Source: Pezizomycotina sp. ARF18 (lineage: Eukaryota; Ascomycota). From it: a stretch of DNA of 64,000 nucleotides. The notes beneath the pieces were generated by a model, which was not told the origin of the DNA, did not search any database, and was given only the letters and a program-made list of their open reading frames with translations. Below, in pieces: positions 37,119 to 50,500 of this stretch. Location: NCBI GenBank assembly GCA_002224055.1, contig AZLU01000069.1:1-64000 (forward strand), given 5' to 3'. A program made the position numbers and the translations under genes. The first letter of the stretch is position 1; each line of letters starts with the position of its first letter.

Positions 37119-40100
37119 GCCTACTAGTACATGTACGTAGCTATTTGTTTATTTTTCTCTCATTTATTTATTTATTTGCAAGAAAAGATTTTTTTGCTTG
37201 CAGCTTCAACTTCCTTTTTCTGTTGTGTTGTGTGTATAGCAACGGTTGTCACGCCAACGTCAAAGCAAAAACCTTCATCTCTGACGTGTCGTGCAGTAGT
37301 CTTTCCTAAAACGGATGTCAATCACACGTGATCGTTAAATCTCTCACTCGCCACAAACGCCACACGGCCATCCCCCTCACCAGCCTCACGATTTTTATTA
37401 TTTCTTTTTTTATTTTTTTGACCCACAAAAGAAATTCACATTTTATTATTTTTCTTGGGCACCAGAGAAGGTGATAAACAAATTTCCTCGTACAAAAAAC
37501 AAAATATATCTTATCCTCCTCACCGCTCACCATCGTCATCACCGTCCCTTCTTTTCTTTTTTTCATCACTATCACGTCAATCTATCAGAAACGGTTCATC
37601 CAATCTCATACATATCCGCCTTTCCGATCGATCGTATCTCCCCTATCTCTCCCTCTTCTCATCTTCTCTTGTCTCCCACGCCAGGGCACAGTTTTTTTTT
37701 TTGGTTCCCAAAAAACAAAATAAAAATAAAATCTGCACTTTTATACGGCCCCTCCGGACGACATTACTGGATCTATCTTAGTCCATCTAGGATAACTTCG
37801 GGGAGATCTTGGTTAAGGCTACCAAGCGAGGAGATTGCTTCACCTCTCGTTGGTGAAATTGCGAAAAAGATGAAATTGGCTTCAGTGTGGGGCTAAGTCA
37901 ACTGGCGGTTGGGCAATCACGGATTCACGGTGGCTTGGGCCTGGGAAGAAAAAATTTTTCGTTCCCTTCTCCACGCTAACTGGCGGCGGCGTTTTTGAAC
38001 TTTTGGGAGCGTGGGACAGTCTCCGCCCGGCAAGTACCAGGTAAGTAAGACAGCACTTTGCTTTACGCCACAGAACCCGTATTAAAATGATACATACAGA
38101 TGATTTACTTTTTTACCCAGATTTCCAAAGTGATCGCACGCGTGGTGTCATGGAAAGACATTGATCTGCAAGATCATGTCCCTTTCTTTTTTTTTTTATC
38201 TTATACTGGTGGATTTTTTCATGGGGGTCCTATCTGTCTTCCCTGTCGACAAAAATTTCGAAACGAAACAGAAAAACCCAGAGAGACCCAGTGCTGATTA
38301 CTTATATTACTCTTTGTTATTATATTTTATTGTTATTTTCTCCTTGTTTCTACTCTTTCTAGTGCCAGCTCCGGAGTTTCAACTTTCAAGGCGCGCAAAG
38401 CGTGGAATGTGGGATGCAATCTTGTTATATATATCAGAGCTAAGTTATATATGTAAATATAGATTGCCCGACCGATCCATGCCTGCCTGATCGCTAACGT
38501 CAAAAAGAGCGACTGTCAAAAAATGTTATAAAGAGATATAAAATTCCAAAGAAGTGGAAAAGGGAGGGAAGAAGTAAAAAAAAAAAAACAAAAAAAAAAA
38601 AAAGAGGGCGCGCAGGAGACATCTGTCCGAAAACCTGGAAACGAGAAGGAAACAGCCGGTGCAGTCTGCAGATACTTTTCTTACTTTATATATAACAGGC
38701 GGTATCAGCAGAAACCCCCACTATCTGTCTTGCTTTTATGCTTTTATTTTGTGGAGACTGGAAGACGCACACCTTCACGGCGATCGCCCGGTCTGGAACC
38801 TCTCAGTCCCCCTCGAGCCTCCGTCGGTGTCCGCGAGTCAAAAAACAAACTTGGAAAGTTTACTCTCTATCGAACAAGCGAGCGAAACGAGACATCATCT
38901 AATCATAGGGCAAAGACGTCCTGAACTCTCTCTACCAGCTCAGTCCATTGACTAGACTGTCAGACCTTGAGTGGAATTTTAGGTTCTTCTATGAAGGTTT
39001 TATTTTATCTCTAAAAAATTTTCTTCCTTTTTACTTTAAGCAGTTGATCACACTGTATTTTCCACGCTATTTTTTCTCCTTCGTCATCGTCGGGAAACCC
39101 ACAGTTTCTTTTCTTCTTGTATCGTTTTTTTCTGCGCGAAGGGCGTGAATAAGTAGATCGATTGATCACTGCTGCACTCACGCATACTTTTTTTTCTTCT
39201 TCTCCAAAAGTACAACCTCACATCCAGCCAGTTATCGCTATTTCCATCGCACAATACGCCGGCGAATATACAGTATATAGCTGCAGCACAATACTGAATA
39301 AATATACAGAGTATTCAGAGCGCCCCTTCACACGCACATTTCGTCCTGCAAGTTTGATAGGAAGAACTATAAGCGACTAGTGGAATTATTCCAACGGGAA
39401 CCTTCGACAGGAGGACCCAAACGAAGAAACGATAGAGTTTTTTCTCCTCTGCAGTTGATTGTTTTTTTTTTTTTTTTTTTCCTATCCATCATTGTGGTTC
39501 TCCGTTATTTTCAGGCTGCGATCTTCCCCAAATTCAGGCTACTCTCTCGACTAATCTCCACACCCAAGTGACCCAACTGTGCCGTTTGCCGTGCCTAAAC
39601 GACACTCTTTCTGGTTTTTTCCATTCAGCCGTTTCTTTTGGCCATCAAAAACAAGGTCTGAACGATCATTAGGTAAGCGTCACTTTTTTTTTCCCTTTTT
39701 TTTTAATATAATTAACTTGTCTTTTTTTTTTTTTTCTTTTTTTTTTTTTTTGGTTACTCTATTTCTTATACTTCGGGGATTAAGGCGCAAGGGTACGTAT
39801 CTTTCTGGTACGATCAATTAGACAGCGTGCAGATCTCAGATACGAACCTGGCGAAAGAAATAATAATAATATATTTTCCTTTTCCCCTCTTCTGCCTTCT
39901 CTCTGTTCAATTTTATTCTGTTTCTCCTCCGCTATTCTTCCGGTATTATAGGAAATATTTGTTTATTATTATCAAAAGCATTTTACCCGTTTGCCTTCTA
40001 TTATTACTCTTTCTTTTTTTTTCCGTTGATATTTCTTGTGCTGTTATTGGTATTTGGACACAAGCCCCGGACTTGCTTTTTAAATATCAGTGATCTTTTC

Positions 40101-40758
40101 TTGGTTCGGGTTAGAACTCAAATAGATCTTGAGACTTCCATATATATTCCCACCGGTTCTTCAACTACCGAGACCTTTTTTTCTCAACTGTCTTGCTTAT
40201 TTATTCAAATCTTAATCTTCCCCAGGGGTCTCAAATACTAGCTAATCATTCCTTTTTTATCAGCGCTTCGACGTTTACCTATTTCGTTGATGAATATTCT
40301 CTTAAATCCCTATAACTCCCGACCACCTACTTGAAAGAAGCAGAATTGAAGGGACTATTACTTTACATGTATATGAGCGATTCATTTTCGTTCTGGAATA
40401 TTTGTCACAGAGGAAGAGTTTTGATTTTCTATTTTTTATTTTATTTTATTTTATTTATTTTTATAAATCGTGGGAGTTTCACAAAAAAAAATTCTCCGCG
40501 AAATAAGAAAATAAAAATAAAATAAAAACTGGGGCTTTCCTCCTTCCCTTTTCATCCCCTCTCTTCCCACACAAAAACTGAATCCTCCCTTTGTGCATTA
40601 TTTTCTTTCCTCGTTCGATATCGGCTCGTCCCGCCTCCTCGATCCGTACAAAAGCAGAAGACACCGCTTGACAGCCTCGCTATCTGACATCGCCATCGAC
40701 ATCGACATCGCCATCGACGATCTCGACGACAGCGCCATCCTTTCGTCCCTTCGACACG
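36747..40758. promoter_or_regulatory. Shared 4-kb divergent 5' region
   Basis: This separates the minus-strand gene starting at 36746 from the plus-strand regulator starting at 40759. From about 37.1 kb onward the plus strand is T/C-rich with many T-runs (for example 39461-39480, 39720-39752, 40431-40460), consistent with a long promoter plus leader for the regulator. Several frames of 60-140 codons on this strand are Phe/Leu/Ser-rich and look like skew, though some may act as upstream ORFs. No binding site can be named with confidence. Confidence 0.45.
37061..37118. repeat. TAT trinucleotide microsatellite
   Basis: About 19 uninterrupted units of TAT, located about 315 bp upstream of the large minus-strand gene. 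Likely polymorphic in length. Confidence 0.95.
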
Positions 40759-43700
40759 ATGTCGGGATACGAAATGCACAATTACCTGCCTCCTCCGAAA
40801 CAGATCCGCTTCGTCTCCAGCGATGGTCCCCCGGCAAAAAGGCGCCGTGTGACCGCTGCGTAAGCTTACCAATCATTCCCCTTTTGCTTTTTGTCCGGAT
40901 TATGTAGAGAACTAATCGACGAGCCCGAAATGGCTCACTTTGAATTGCAGGTGCAACACATGCCGTAAGCGGAAGACGCGGTGCTCGGGGAGAGGCCAGC
41001 CTGCGCGACGTGCGTGAAGAACGGGCACGTCTGCCTCGGCTACTCGAACGCGTCCAAGGACAACAAGAACCAGAGCAGCTCCAACGCCAGCCACGACGAC
41101 GACCAGCAGGGCTCCGACGGGGGTTCGGCGGAGGACGACTCGAACACGATGGGCGATGCCCCCTCGGTAGCGTCCATGGACCACCACGACGATCGGAATT
41201 CCGCGCCGCGGTCGGGGCCGATGCACGTACCGAAGAACACACCGCCGGCGAGCGGGTACGATCCCCACAGCGGGGGCGGCGGAGGTGGTTACAACCCGCA
41301 GATGATGCAGCCGCCCATACAAAGGAGCATTGCGACGAGGTACAACGGCGTCGGTTTTCAGAATCCCTTACCACCACCGCCGCAGCCCCACCAGCAACAC
41401 CACCAGCAACAACAGCACCATCAGCAACATCATCACCACCAGCAACAAACACAGCAACAGCATATGCTCCATCAGCAAGTAAAGAGAGAAGATGGAGATC
41501 ACGGTAGAGCGGACATTGAAAAGAGTAGTACGAAATTCCTCCCCGCGCAAAAGAAGGATCTGGAATTATTATTAGTATTTTTTTTTGTATGGACGGTAAA
41601 ATTAATTTTTCCGTAGGATCCGCCCCACCCGAAAGAAAACCTCCCGGCTCCAGGGGTAACGACTCGAAGAGCAGACGCAAGACAATGTACAAGGTCCCGT
41701 ACTTCAGATACTTCGGCCCTACCGCAATCGCCCCCGGTTTCAAGCAGATGGTAGTTTCGATCCAGCGCAATTCCATCGCGTACAAAAACCCCCACATGCA
41801 GGAGGCGGAGAGCGCCGGCAAACGCCTCTCGAAAGCATTGGTCGACGATATTTCAACGAGTATGAAAGGTATCGCCGACCTTTTTAATTTTATTTACGTC
41901 GTTCTTTTGAAATTGCTAATTTTCGGCACTTTTTTTTTTGTTTTTTTGCCACAATTAATTTTTCAGACGGGATGTCCGAGCTCTGGCCGCCAAAGAAGCA
42001 TCGAAGCTACCGCTTTACAACCCGGAGGGCTCCGAACCTATACCGCAGCTCATATTCGACATGATCGATACTTTCTTCTTTTACGTCGGTGCCACTTCCC
42101 TTCTACAACAAGGAGGAATTTAAGCGGAGGTCGAGAACCGGCATGTCAGCACTATGCTAGTTGACGGAATGTGCGCCATCGCTATCCGGTTCGGACAAAT
42201 GCCTGAGGACGCCGTAGCCAATCTCGGCCCGAAAGATGAAGGATTGACATCCCTATCCCCGGTCATGATGGCGAAGGTAGACCATTACGCCGGTCGCGTC
42301 AAGGCGCAGCTTGGAAATCTGCTCACAGCTCCACGCTAGCTACTGTCCAAGCCTGCCTGATGATGTGCTGGGTAGAATTCGGCGCGGGAGAGACTCTGCG
42401 CTGTGGATGTATCTTGGAATAGCGATCCGTATGGCGCAGGATTGGGTCTGAAAAGGAGGTATGGGCGATAAAGCTGCGTTTGGAACATTTTGGGCAGTGT
42501 TTTTCTTGGATAGGTTATTGCAAGCGGGACCGTCGTGCGGTCAGCTTACGTGACAAGGATATCGAAATACCTTTTCCCGGTCTGGAGGACGACTACAACG
42601 ATGCAGCGACGGCGGCGAGGATTTCGAAAGAACCCCTGCACCGCCGGGTAGTATGAAAACCTTGAATTCTGCCCGGAGTCAGGGAGTAACTTCGGCGCCG
42701 GCGGACCCGAGCGTCGATCAGGAGTTGGACGCTGAGGAGTTTCCTCCGGCATATCCTGCGCTGATCCGCGTTATCCATCTGTACGGCCGCGTTACCGACG
42801 TACTCAACCATATAAAACCTGCCACCATTGTCGCGAACGCTCTCAACTCACCTGCCCCTGCAGATCACGACGTTACGCAAGTATCTACACCGTTATCCAT
42901 GGCCGTCTCCGCCGCCGGCCTGTCGTATTCCCGCTCTTCGATGTCCGGAAAAGACCCTTCGCAAAACTGGCTGGCCTGGAAATGGAGTTAACGAAGATAT
43001 ACACGAACTCAGTCCCAATATGCACTTCAACGTCAACAACTTCCAAAAGTATGTCGCGAGAGGCGAGGCCAGCGTCTTCATCCTGTTACACGCCTGGTTC
43101 CATACTTTGATAGTTCTGCTACACCGACCGACCTTGTTGCGCGGATACATAGAAGGCGAAGGGCAGCCAATGTCGCTGGGTATTCCTCGCGAGAATGATC
43201 ATTTAAATCTGCACCGCGCAAGCATTGCGTCTTTCAGTTCACTCGGCGGGCTTTCTTCCGCTAAAGGCGATGACGAACTTGCCATGAGTTCGGCAAAGAC
43301 GATCAGCGATATCTTGGCTTTCACGGAGCTGATATGTCCGATGCGTTGATCGCTGTGCCTTGGTGTCGCAACCGATCTTTATTGCTGCGTCTGCGTTCTT
43401 GATGGAGAGAAAGAGGCCATGCCTTCTGGCGAACTGCCGCCGCCACCGCCGCCACCGCCGCAACAGGACCCAACTCGCAAGAACCGCCATTGCGTCGTCA
43501 TCGCGTTCAGTCCGTATTCGGTAGCTTTAGCGGTGGCGAGCCGCCAGGTGCTAATCAATTATCGCTACTTTATGCCGCTGCCAACACGAATTATCAACAA
43601 TGCTACAGCTCGATAAAGAACCTGGAGAAGTACTGGCAAGGCGTGCGCTACATAATCACCGTCATGGATCAGAAAGCGAAGGGCATTGTCGATCCGCTGT

Positions 43701-44754
43701 TGTACACGGCGGATGAGATGCAGGAGGCATCAAGGTACAAGGAAGCATGGGGCAAGTGGAAGCACCTCAGCCGTGCCAGCTTGTTCGACGACAGCCCACA
43801 CGGCTCGCGCACTGGTTCAAGAAAGGGCTCACCGGGTCTGGTCCGCAGAGCATCGACTTACCAAGCGGAAACCGGGATTCCCACCCATCGATGGCGTCGC
43901 TCCGGACGACGACATCGTGCCGCTGGAAATTGGGCGCGCTGCGCGTGACTCCATGGCGAGCTCCATCGCCGCGGCCCGCCGAGCTCTAGAATACGCGACA
44001 ATTCCTTCGGCAGCTTCTCGAAGGGCGGCTACTTCGCTTCCAGCCCAGTTCCGCGCCGCAGCACCCGGCTTCGTTACAAGGGCCGGAATCGTACTTCCCG
44101 TTCACGCCGGGACAGTGGCAGTGGTCGCCGTCGACGGAAGCGTTCGCGTGGTCGCTTGCTGGCACGACGAATTCGCCCAACAGCCATTTGACGTTTATGT
44201 ACCAGGCGCCGCAGTCCGATTTGCAGATGATGAGCGGCGGTCCCGGTGGTACTGGTGCGACGCCGAGGAATCGTAGTCTGCCGGACCGCAGAGTTTACCG
44301 CAGCCTCCGCCGCAGAATATTCCGCAGTCCATGCCTGATGAACGGAGTCAGCATTCCGGGGCGGAGGATGAGGAACCCGTATCGCCCGGACGCGGAACGC
44401 GTCGATCGTTAGCACGAATAACCACCAAGTCCCGCGCCGCCTGCGACGACGCAACAGCAGGGATGGGCGATCCGATGCCAGGGCACGCGAATTACGTCGC
44501 GGAGCAGCTCGCGGGTATTGATCAGACGCCCAGCGCTTACGTCATGGTGGCACGGAGCTCCGGTTAGTACTGCGCCGATGGACCTTCAAGGTCCACCGCT
44601 GGGTGATCCGGGGTTTCGGGGTACGGACTGGTATTTTCTGCGAGAGCGAGAATGTTAATTTGAACCAGCTGGAGGACGACATGACGGGTTGGTTGGAGTA
44701 TTTACCGAACGATGTATTTGGTTTCCGATGCCGGCGGGGGAGCCTATGGCTTGA
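40759..44754 (+). CDS. Zn(II)2Cys6 fungal-specific transcription factor
   Basis: A DNA-binding regulator of the Gal4-type fungal class. Exon 1 (40759-40859) starts MSGYEMHNYLPPPKQIRF and ends in KRRRVTAA. After an intron (40860-40950) comes the binuclear zinc cluster CNTCRKRKTRC, then CSGERPACATC and KNGHVCLGY, with perfect C-x2-C-x6-C-x6-C-x2-C-x6-C spacing. An acidic/Ser and Gln/His-rich linker follows (41382-41480). The middle homology region runs from KVPYFRYFGPTAIAPGFKQM (41690) through DGMCAIAIRFGQMPEDAV (42162), CWVEFGAG (42364), LLHAWFHTLIVLLHRPTLL (43084) and LEKYWQGVRYIITVMDQKA (43622). The C-terminus reads DDMTGWLEYLPNDVFGF. Further introns lie near 41.54-41.62 and 41.87-41.97 kb. 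The frame is broken repeatedly by single lost bases in G/C runs: at the zinc cluster (40987-40990), near 42125, and near the end (44723-44726). Conserved blocks on both sides argue for sequence error. Target genes are unknown. Confidence 0.85.
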
Positions 44755-47270
44755 TTTATTATTTCGTTGTTCTTATCCCGTTTAAGCGGCATACGGTGGC
44801 CGCGATGTACATGCTCTTATTTTTTCACGTCGTTTTTGTTTGTTATGCGTGTTGTTTTGGTTCTACTTCTGGTTGAACTTTTTTCTTCCGAATTTATTCT
44901 TTGCGATTATTTACATGCGAATATTTCTACTTCGACGGTCCGTCATAATTTTATTCTTCTGCACAAACTCTCTTCTCACCCGCTTTTCACGAACCGTTAC
45001 GCGTATGAATGTTTTAATCCTAATGCCTTTTCGTTAATGTTTATTTCTTAATACGTATATAACTATTATACTCCAGTGTATTTTAATCTAAAAATTAACA
45101 ATTGTTTTAAAAGCATAATATCACCTTGCCCGACTTCTTCTAAAAAAAAGTACACGGCAATTATATATCATTGAAGATGGCCTCCCTTCGTAAAAAGATA
45201 CGATAGACGGGACTATTGTTGACGGTTACGTTGTGTAGTTATAATCTGAGGTGAGGGAACGAGTTCCTTTGTATTTAAGAGCTCTTTATGCTACGAACGA
45301 GAAACATCTTGTTGCTTAGCGTTATGCGCTCGTATTCTTGTCCGAGAACTGCTCTATGAGCTCGCCAGTCGATTTGTTCTATTTGTCTTCCGCTCAGCTA
45401 GCTATTCAATCTCGCTTTTTCTTTTAACGCATACGTGACCGTTCTAGAGCTACTGTCGCCTTCTGTCCTTGAAGAATGCATCTATAGTACGAGCGGTCTA
45501 GCCATTCTGTTTTTATGCTTGGTGGACTTTTTGCCGAATATTCGAATGGAATTTAGTTTTTTTTTTTTTTTTTTTTTTTTTGTTCTGTATTATATCAGTG
45601 ACGTCGCCGCAATAGTCAGATTTAGGGGAGATGGGAGTTTTATCGGTCCTCATGTGTGGCGGTGGTAGGTTAGGCTACGTAGAACAGCTTATAGTGGATT
45701 CGTTCGTAGAGGGAGTATGACTCGCCGCTTCGTGTGTTGCCAATTGCACGTTGATTGATCCCCGAGTAAAAAAAGTCCCAGCTACAGTTAAGCTGCTGAA
45801 TGGGAAGTTTTGTATTATCGAAGGCGCAGTCACTCTGGGGATGCTTTCGTAGCGGGTTCCATATAAATCCTAGTTTTCAATATTTCTATTTTTTTTTTTT
45901 TTTTTTTTATACAAAGTTCGGTAACCAGGTTCAGTTTTGAGAACCACTTTATAAGTTGTGATAACGTGGTAGCTGCGGTTCTATCTCGGATGCTTTCTTT
46001 CGAGACTTCCGATGATATCCCTCCTTGAGAATTTTCTGGGTTGTTCTGATATATCTATTCCGCATCTTTGTCGAAGAAATCCAATATGTTTTTCTTTTTT
46101 GTAGTTTGAAAGTCCGCAAATCTATATTGGGGCTCGTTTTTTGTTTCCGACTTCCATTTCAAGTTTAGATAAGATCTCGTCTACGTATTCTGGCTTACGG
46201 GCTCGTATTGTTGGGGTTATCCTGCGGTTTTTGTTGGAATTTAGGTCATATACGTACATTGGCGTTGCGGGCAACGATTAAGTCTTTTTGGAATTATACG
46301 CCGTTTCTCCTGCGACGTCTTGCACCGGGAACTTCCTCGCAAACAAAACCACTATGATGCGGTTCCCAGTTCCTGGGGGCCTAATTTGTTGTCGGTGTCT
46401 TATGCGCGTCTACGCGTTGAAGACAAATATCCCTTCTGAGATCGGTAATTGGTTAAAACGAACGAAACGAACTTTCAAGTGACCTAAAGATCCGACATTT
46501 CTTCAGCTTTGTGTTCTCCTGACATACATGGCCATCGTCTGAGAATATCGTTATTCATGCTTGTAGGTTGTTTATGGATTGGTTTTAGTAGTTTCGAAAT
46601 CTTTCTTTTTCATACATTAAATATGATTTTTCTTTTCGGATTTGGCCAGGATTTCGTATTACGTAGAGATCTGTCCATCTCTATCGCTTTGTCTGAATTC
46701 ATCTTATTCAAGATTTACTTACGCGTAACGCAGGCTTGTATCCTTTTCCGGCACTATCCTTCCAAATAATAGAAGGTTCTGTATCGTTATTATATTTCTT
46801 GGTTCCCTCTCCCCTAAAAAATAAAAACGGTCAGATATCCAGGACGCCGATGACAACCGCTCGTGAAAAGAGTAGCATACCAATCTCGCGGAGCCCCTCT
46901 AATAAACGCCACGCGGAGAAGTCTATGTCTTGATCATGCCCACTACTTCAAATCCGCTATCCAGCTTATCCTTCAATAAGAATTAGCTCTTCACTCAATA
47001 TACGCATTATCAAACTCCCTATTGCCTTTTACCCACTAAAAAACCTTTATGATTCGCGAAGTAAAACTGTTGTTTATCTCTGTCTGTATTCTCATTAAAT
47101 TCAAATTCTTATTTTTTTTATCAAGCAGTCCGTGAAGTTACGTACTAGTCAGTCTCAAAAGAAATGTTGGTATGTCGGTGTTCTCCATCTGAATGCTGGC
47201 TGCAGTAGATAAGACTAGCCAAGCATAACTGATTTATGTAAGGAGAAGTCGAGTTGCCTTGATTGTAAAG
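44755..47270. other. 3' flank and gene-free spacer
   Basis: T-rich to about 45.0 kb (probable 3' UTR of the regulator), then ordinary spacer with long T-runs at 45559-45582 and 45891-45909. Frames here are short and unrecognised. Confidence 0.45.
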
Positions 47271-47279
47271 CAAGTATAT

Positions 47280-47560
47280 CCTGGTTAACGAGCTATTCAT
47301 CAAATATATTTCGCCCATCCAATCCTCTCTTCGCGTTCACGTTTCCTCGTCGGTCGTCGTTTAGACGCTACTCGCTTGATGTACTCAAGCTATAGTGAGA
47401 TATCCATATTTTGCTGAGTGAGTCATTTCCTGTGATGAAAATAAACAAAAAAACTTATTGTATTTTGTCGCTTCGTTTTACTGCTTTGTTGTGACAGTCG
47501 AGCCCCTCGCATCAAAGCAAGACCAGGACGTTTTACTATCGAGTCCTTCCTACAGCAACG
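47280..47560 (+). repeat. Old dispersed repeat, copy 1
   Basis: The clearest part is 47378-47429, GATGTACTCAAGCTATAG followed by TTTTGCTGAGT and AGTCAT, about 80 percent identical to 50312-50361. Weaker similarity extends upstream (GGTTAACGA...TATTC compared with GGTTAATGA...TATTC) and downstream. Same orientation as copy 2, about 2.93 kb apart; no terminal structures seen. Confidence 0.5.
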
Positions 47561-50210
47561 AGAAAGCATCGTCCGGCATCGTACCTGCGGCAGCTATAAC
47601 GCGGGCGCTGCGTGAATCGAACAGAATCGGACAACTTTTTCATATGGTGCATGGCTCCAACTGATCCGGTGATATATGTTGAGGTCGCGGGAACGGAGAT
47701 GGTACGACGAATCTTCCGGTAAATTTGGTCAATTTTGGCTGCTTTACACGTGCGACGCTTCATAACCTTCTTCGAGAGTTTACAGGAGCCATTTATGCCT
47801 GAAGTTCTGTAGTGGATTTACGATGTATCGCCAGTATCTACGCTTGCCTCGTCGGGAAGCTCTATGGGTTCAACAGCGCTGTATCGGACTAGATATTCTG
47901 TTACGGCGCGCCAGATTGTCACCACTCAGTTTTGTATCTTCAGCATGTACTTGTGTATGCGGAAGCCGAAGTGAGCACTGTCTAATAGTAACTTTTAGCC
48001 GCCATAATTTGATCATATTCTTACGAGCTACTCCGTAGAGTTTATCTAGTTCGCGGAGTTCCCGCCGGTTGACTACTACAAACGGAGTAGATTTATACGT
48101 TGAGAGGCCGCATCGCTTAATTTCGAATCCGCCAACCATTTATCTTTGGATGAGAGTCGCGTCTTCGCTCAATCTATGCATTGTGATTCTTTCCTTGTAT
48201 TTTGTCCATTGGAATAGCTATAGGCCGCGAGGTTGCGCTATTCTGTGTATGTTCGGCGTGTTTGTTGTTAAATTGAACGTACTTCGTTTCTACGCTATGG
48301 GTGGCTCTGAATAGAGCGTAACAGTCGAATGTAGATGGAGGCAATAGTTTTCCGCGCCCCCAGGCCAGCTGCTTTACGTACACTGAACGGAATTGGTTTA
48401 TACAAAGAATGATTGTGCTTGGGTTAAATCGATTCGAAAGCAAGTATAAACTGAAAGGACTGCTTGGATTATATTTGGCGATGTCTGCGATGTATATTCA
48501 GCGGTAAAATACGGAATATGGGCTCATCTTTCCCGAAAATTGGTGTTTATATCGAGTTCGTGACAAAATCTAGTTTTGAGGTTGACCTTTATCGATAGAA
48601 TTTGCTCGCTCTCAGAGCAGTACAAAATGTAGCCTTAAGTGTAAAGAGAATTTTGCATAAGTTCTACGTTACTAAACCGTGATTATTGTATGAAATCTAT
48701 TCGCTGTCTCAGAGGTGTTAGTTGTTATTCCTCTTGGTGTATGGTCGAAGGGTAATCCACTTCCAATGCTAAATATCATGCGGCTTCGGTAGGCGGAAGC
48801 AAAGTAAAACATCACCCTTGGTTAAGCGACCAATTCTTGTCTTTCATGATCTACAACTAGACTTCTTATCCAAGGGATGCTGCTGCAGGATCTAAATACA
48901 ATACACGGTATAAATCAATTGCAGAGTGAGGGTAGTGGTATCTTTGATACATGAATATCCTGCGTTTTTTTACTCTCCGAGAGTGAGTGCCAAGTTGTCC
49001 GACGCGCTTTACAATAGTTTGGCGGTGTATTTGTAGCCTTGCGGGCAGCCTATCTTGACGAAAAATATATGGTTTGCTTGGATTTCTTGTGTTCGCTATA
49101 CGCCAAGGGTTTTTCAGTCAAGCAGTATGACCACATCGAAAGTCCTTTTCCTTCTCTATCAAAATTCCCCGACGCCTGACTAAAGGCTGTCGCTTTTGCA
49201 ACAAGCTGAAAAAATTACAGGTTCGCGAGTACGGATCGAAAACTTGCTACAATATCCCCGTACTTGCAGTGGAGATGATCCATATATTTGTTACCGTAGT
49301 TGACAGCAATATCATTTGGTTATCGTTATTTGCCGGGTGGGATACTATTCCCGTAACATTATTTCATGACGCTGTTTGTCGGTAGGCTTATGAGGATCTC
49401 AAGCCGATACCTCGATCATTCGTGCGGTATAGCTCTACCGTCTTTAATAGATGCATCTGCCGCCGTTTGAACATGGCGCTTCGCGAGTGTAATTATTATG
49501 CCAAATCCACGATGGTGATATTAGGGTTTATTATGATAGGGATCTAAATTACGTAGGCAGTAATTATCAAAGTTCCATACTGGAATGATAGTGATTTTTA
49601 ACGCATTTAGACCTGGCTCTGTTCCCTATCATTGAGGAAGATGCTCAAAGCGAGTTTGTGTCGGGAATGGATATACTTCGTTTCCGTCAACCTGGTTTCT
49701 GGATTTTCATGTTTATTGTGGGGAGCTCTATCTTGGATACGTCTCTTTCATGGATCGTTGGCGCCCTTGGTAATTCTTTATCGCTAAAGACAGTAGAATC
49801 AGCGGAATTTATGGACTGTCCGTGTGTTGAGAAGACGTTTATAAGAGGAGTCTGCGGACGGTTTAGCTTGAAGAATAAGAGCATCATCGCAATTCTGGTC
49901 GTTTTCTTTCCCTGAGATTCTTTGCTTATCGGCGCGCTTCTTCCCTGAGAACCTGTGCAATTAAAAACTGATATCACGAGATCGGGACTTGGTTATGCAG
50001 GGTGCGTTTGATAAGCTGTGTAGGGACCAGTCTTGAACGTATATCGTCAGCGCATATATAAGATGATAACATCTAGTAGATTTTCTGATCTCCCCTTCCC
50101 TTCGAGGTTCAGGTTCGTGCGAATGTCTACGTTCTCGCTGAAATTCAGCCATGTAATGCGATTGCGCTTCCCAACGCACCTTTTTCTTTTTAAAAGTACT
50201 GTTCCCATTC
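47561..50210. other. Gene-free spacer between repeat copies
   Basis: No coding frame is supported; the longest is under 100 codons and unrecognised. Moderate GC and no RIP-type TpA excess. A link of CTCTAATAAACGCCAC (46899) with CTCTAATAAATGTCAC (50652), outside this interval, suggests the duplicated field is wider than the two marked copies. Confidence 0.4.
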
Positions 50211-50212
50211 TT

Positions 50213-50500
50213 CATGGTTAATGAATCGAATTATTCGTTTGCCATCTTATCCATAGCCTATCAGCTCTCCATTCTGCAGCTCATTTCAATGCTATTTAGG
50301 AACTTCCGTTAGATGTACTCGAGCTATGGTTGGATACATTTTGCTGAGTAAAAGTCATGTCTTGATATGGAAGTGATGTAGGAAGTGATGCCCGTTTGTT
50401 CATTTCCATTGAAAACATTTCTATGCCCGATTTGTCCTTCGAAGCCAAGTAAAGACGTGAACTTCCCTCTGTCGATGCTTCGTGAGTCGCCTTGGCGAGA
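50213..50500 (+). repeat. Old dispersed repeat, copy 2
   Basis: Partner of the repeat at 47280-47560. It contains GATGTACTCGAGCTATGG at 50312 and CATTTTGCTGAGT at 50336. The copies differ by many substitutions and small gaps. Confidence 0.5.

Noticed and set aside
37455-40664. Frames of 60-141 codons upstream of the regulator
   Set aside because: Rich in Phe, Leu and Ser from T/C skew. Some may be upstream ORFs, but none looks like a separate protein gene.
40598-41821. 407-codon minus-strand frame
   Set aside because: It is antisense to the zinc-cluster regulator. The plus strand carries a perfect Zn2Cys6 pattern and conserved middle-region motifs, while this frame is Arg/Ser/Ala-rich shadow.
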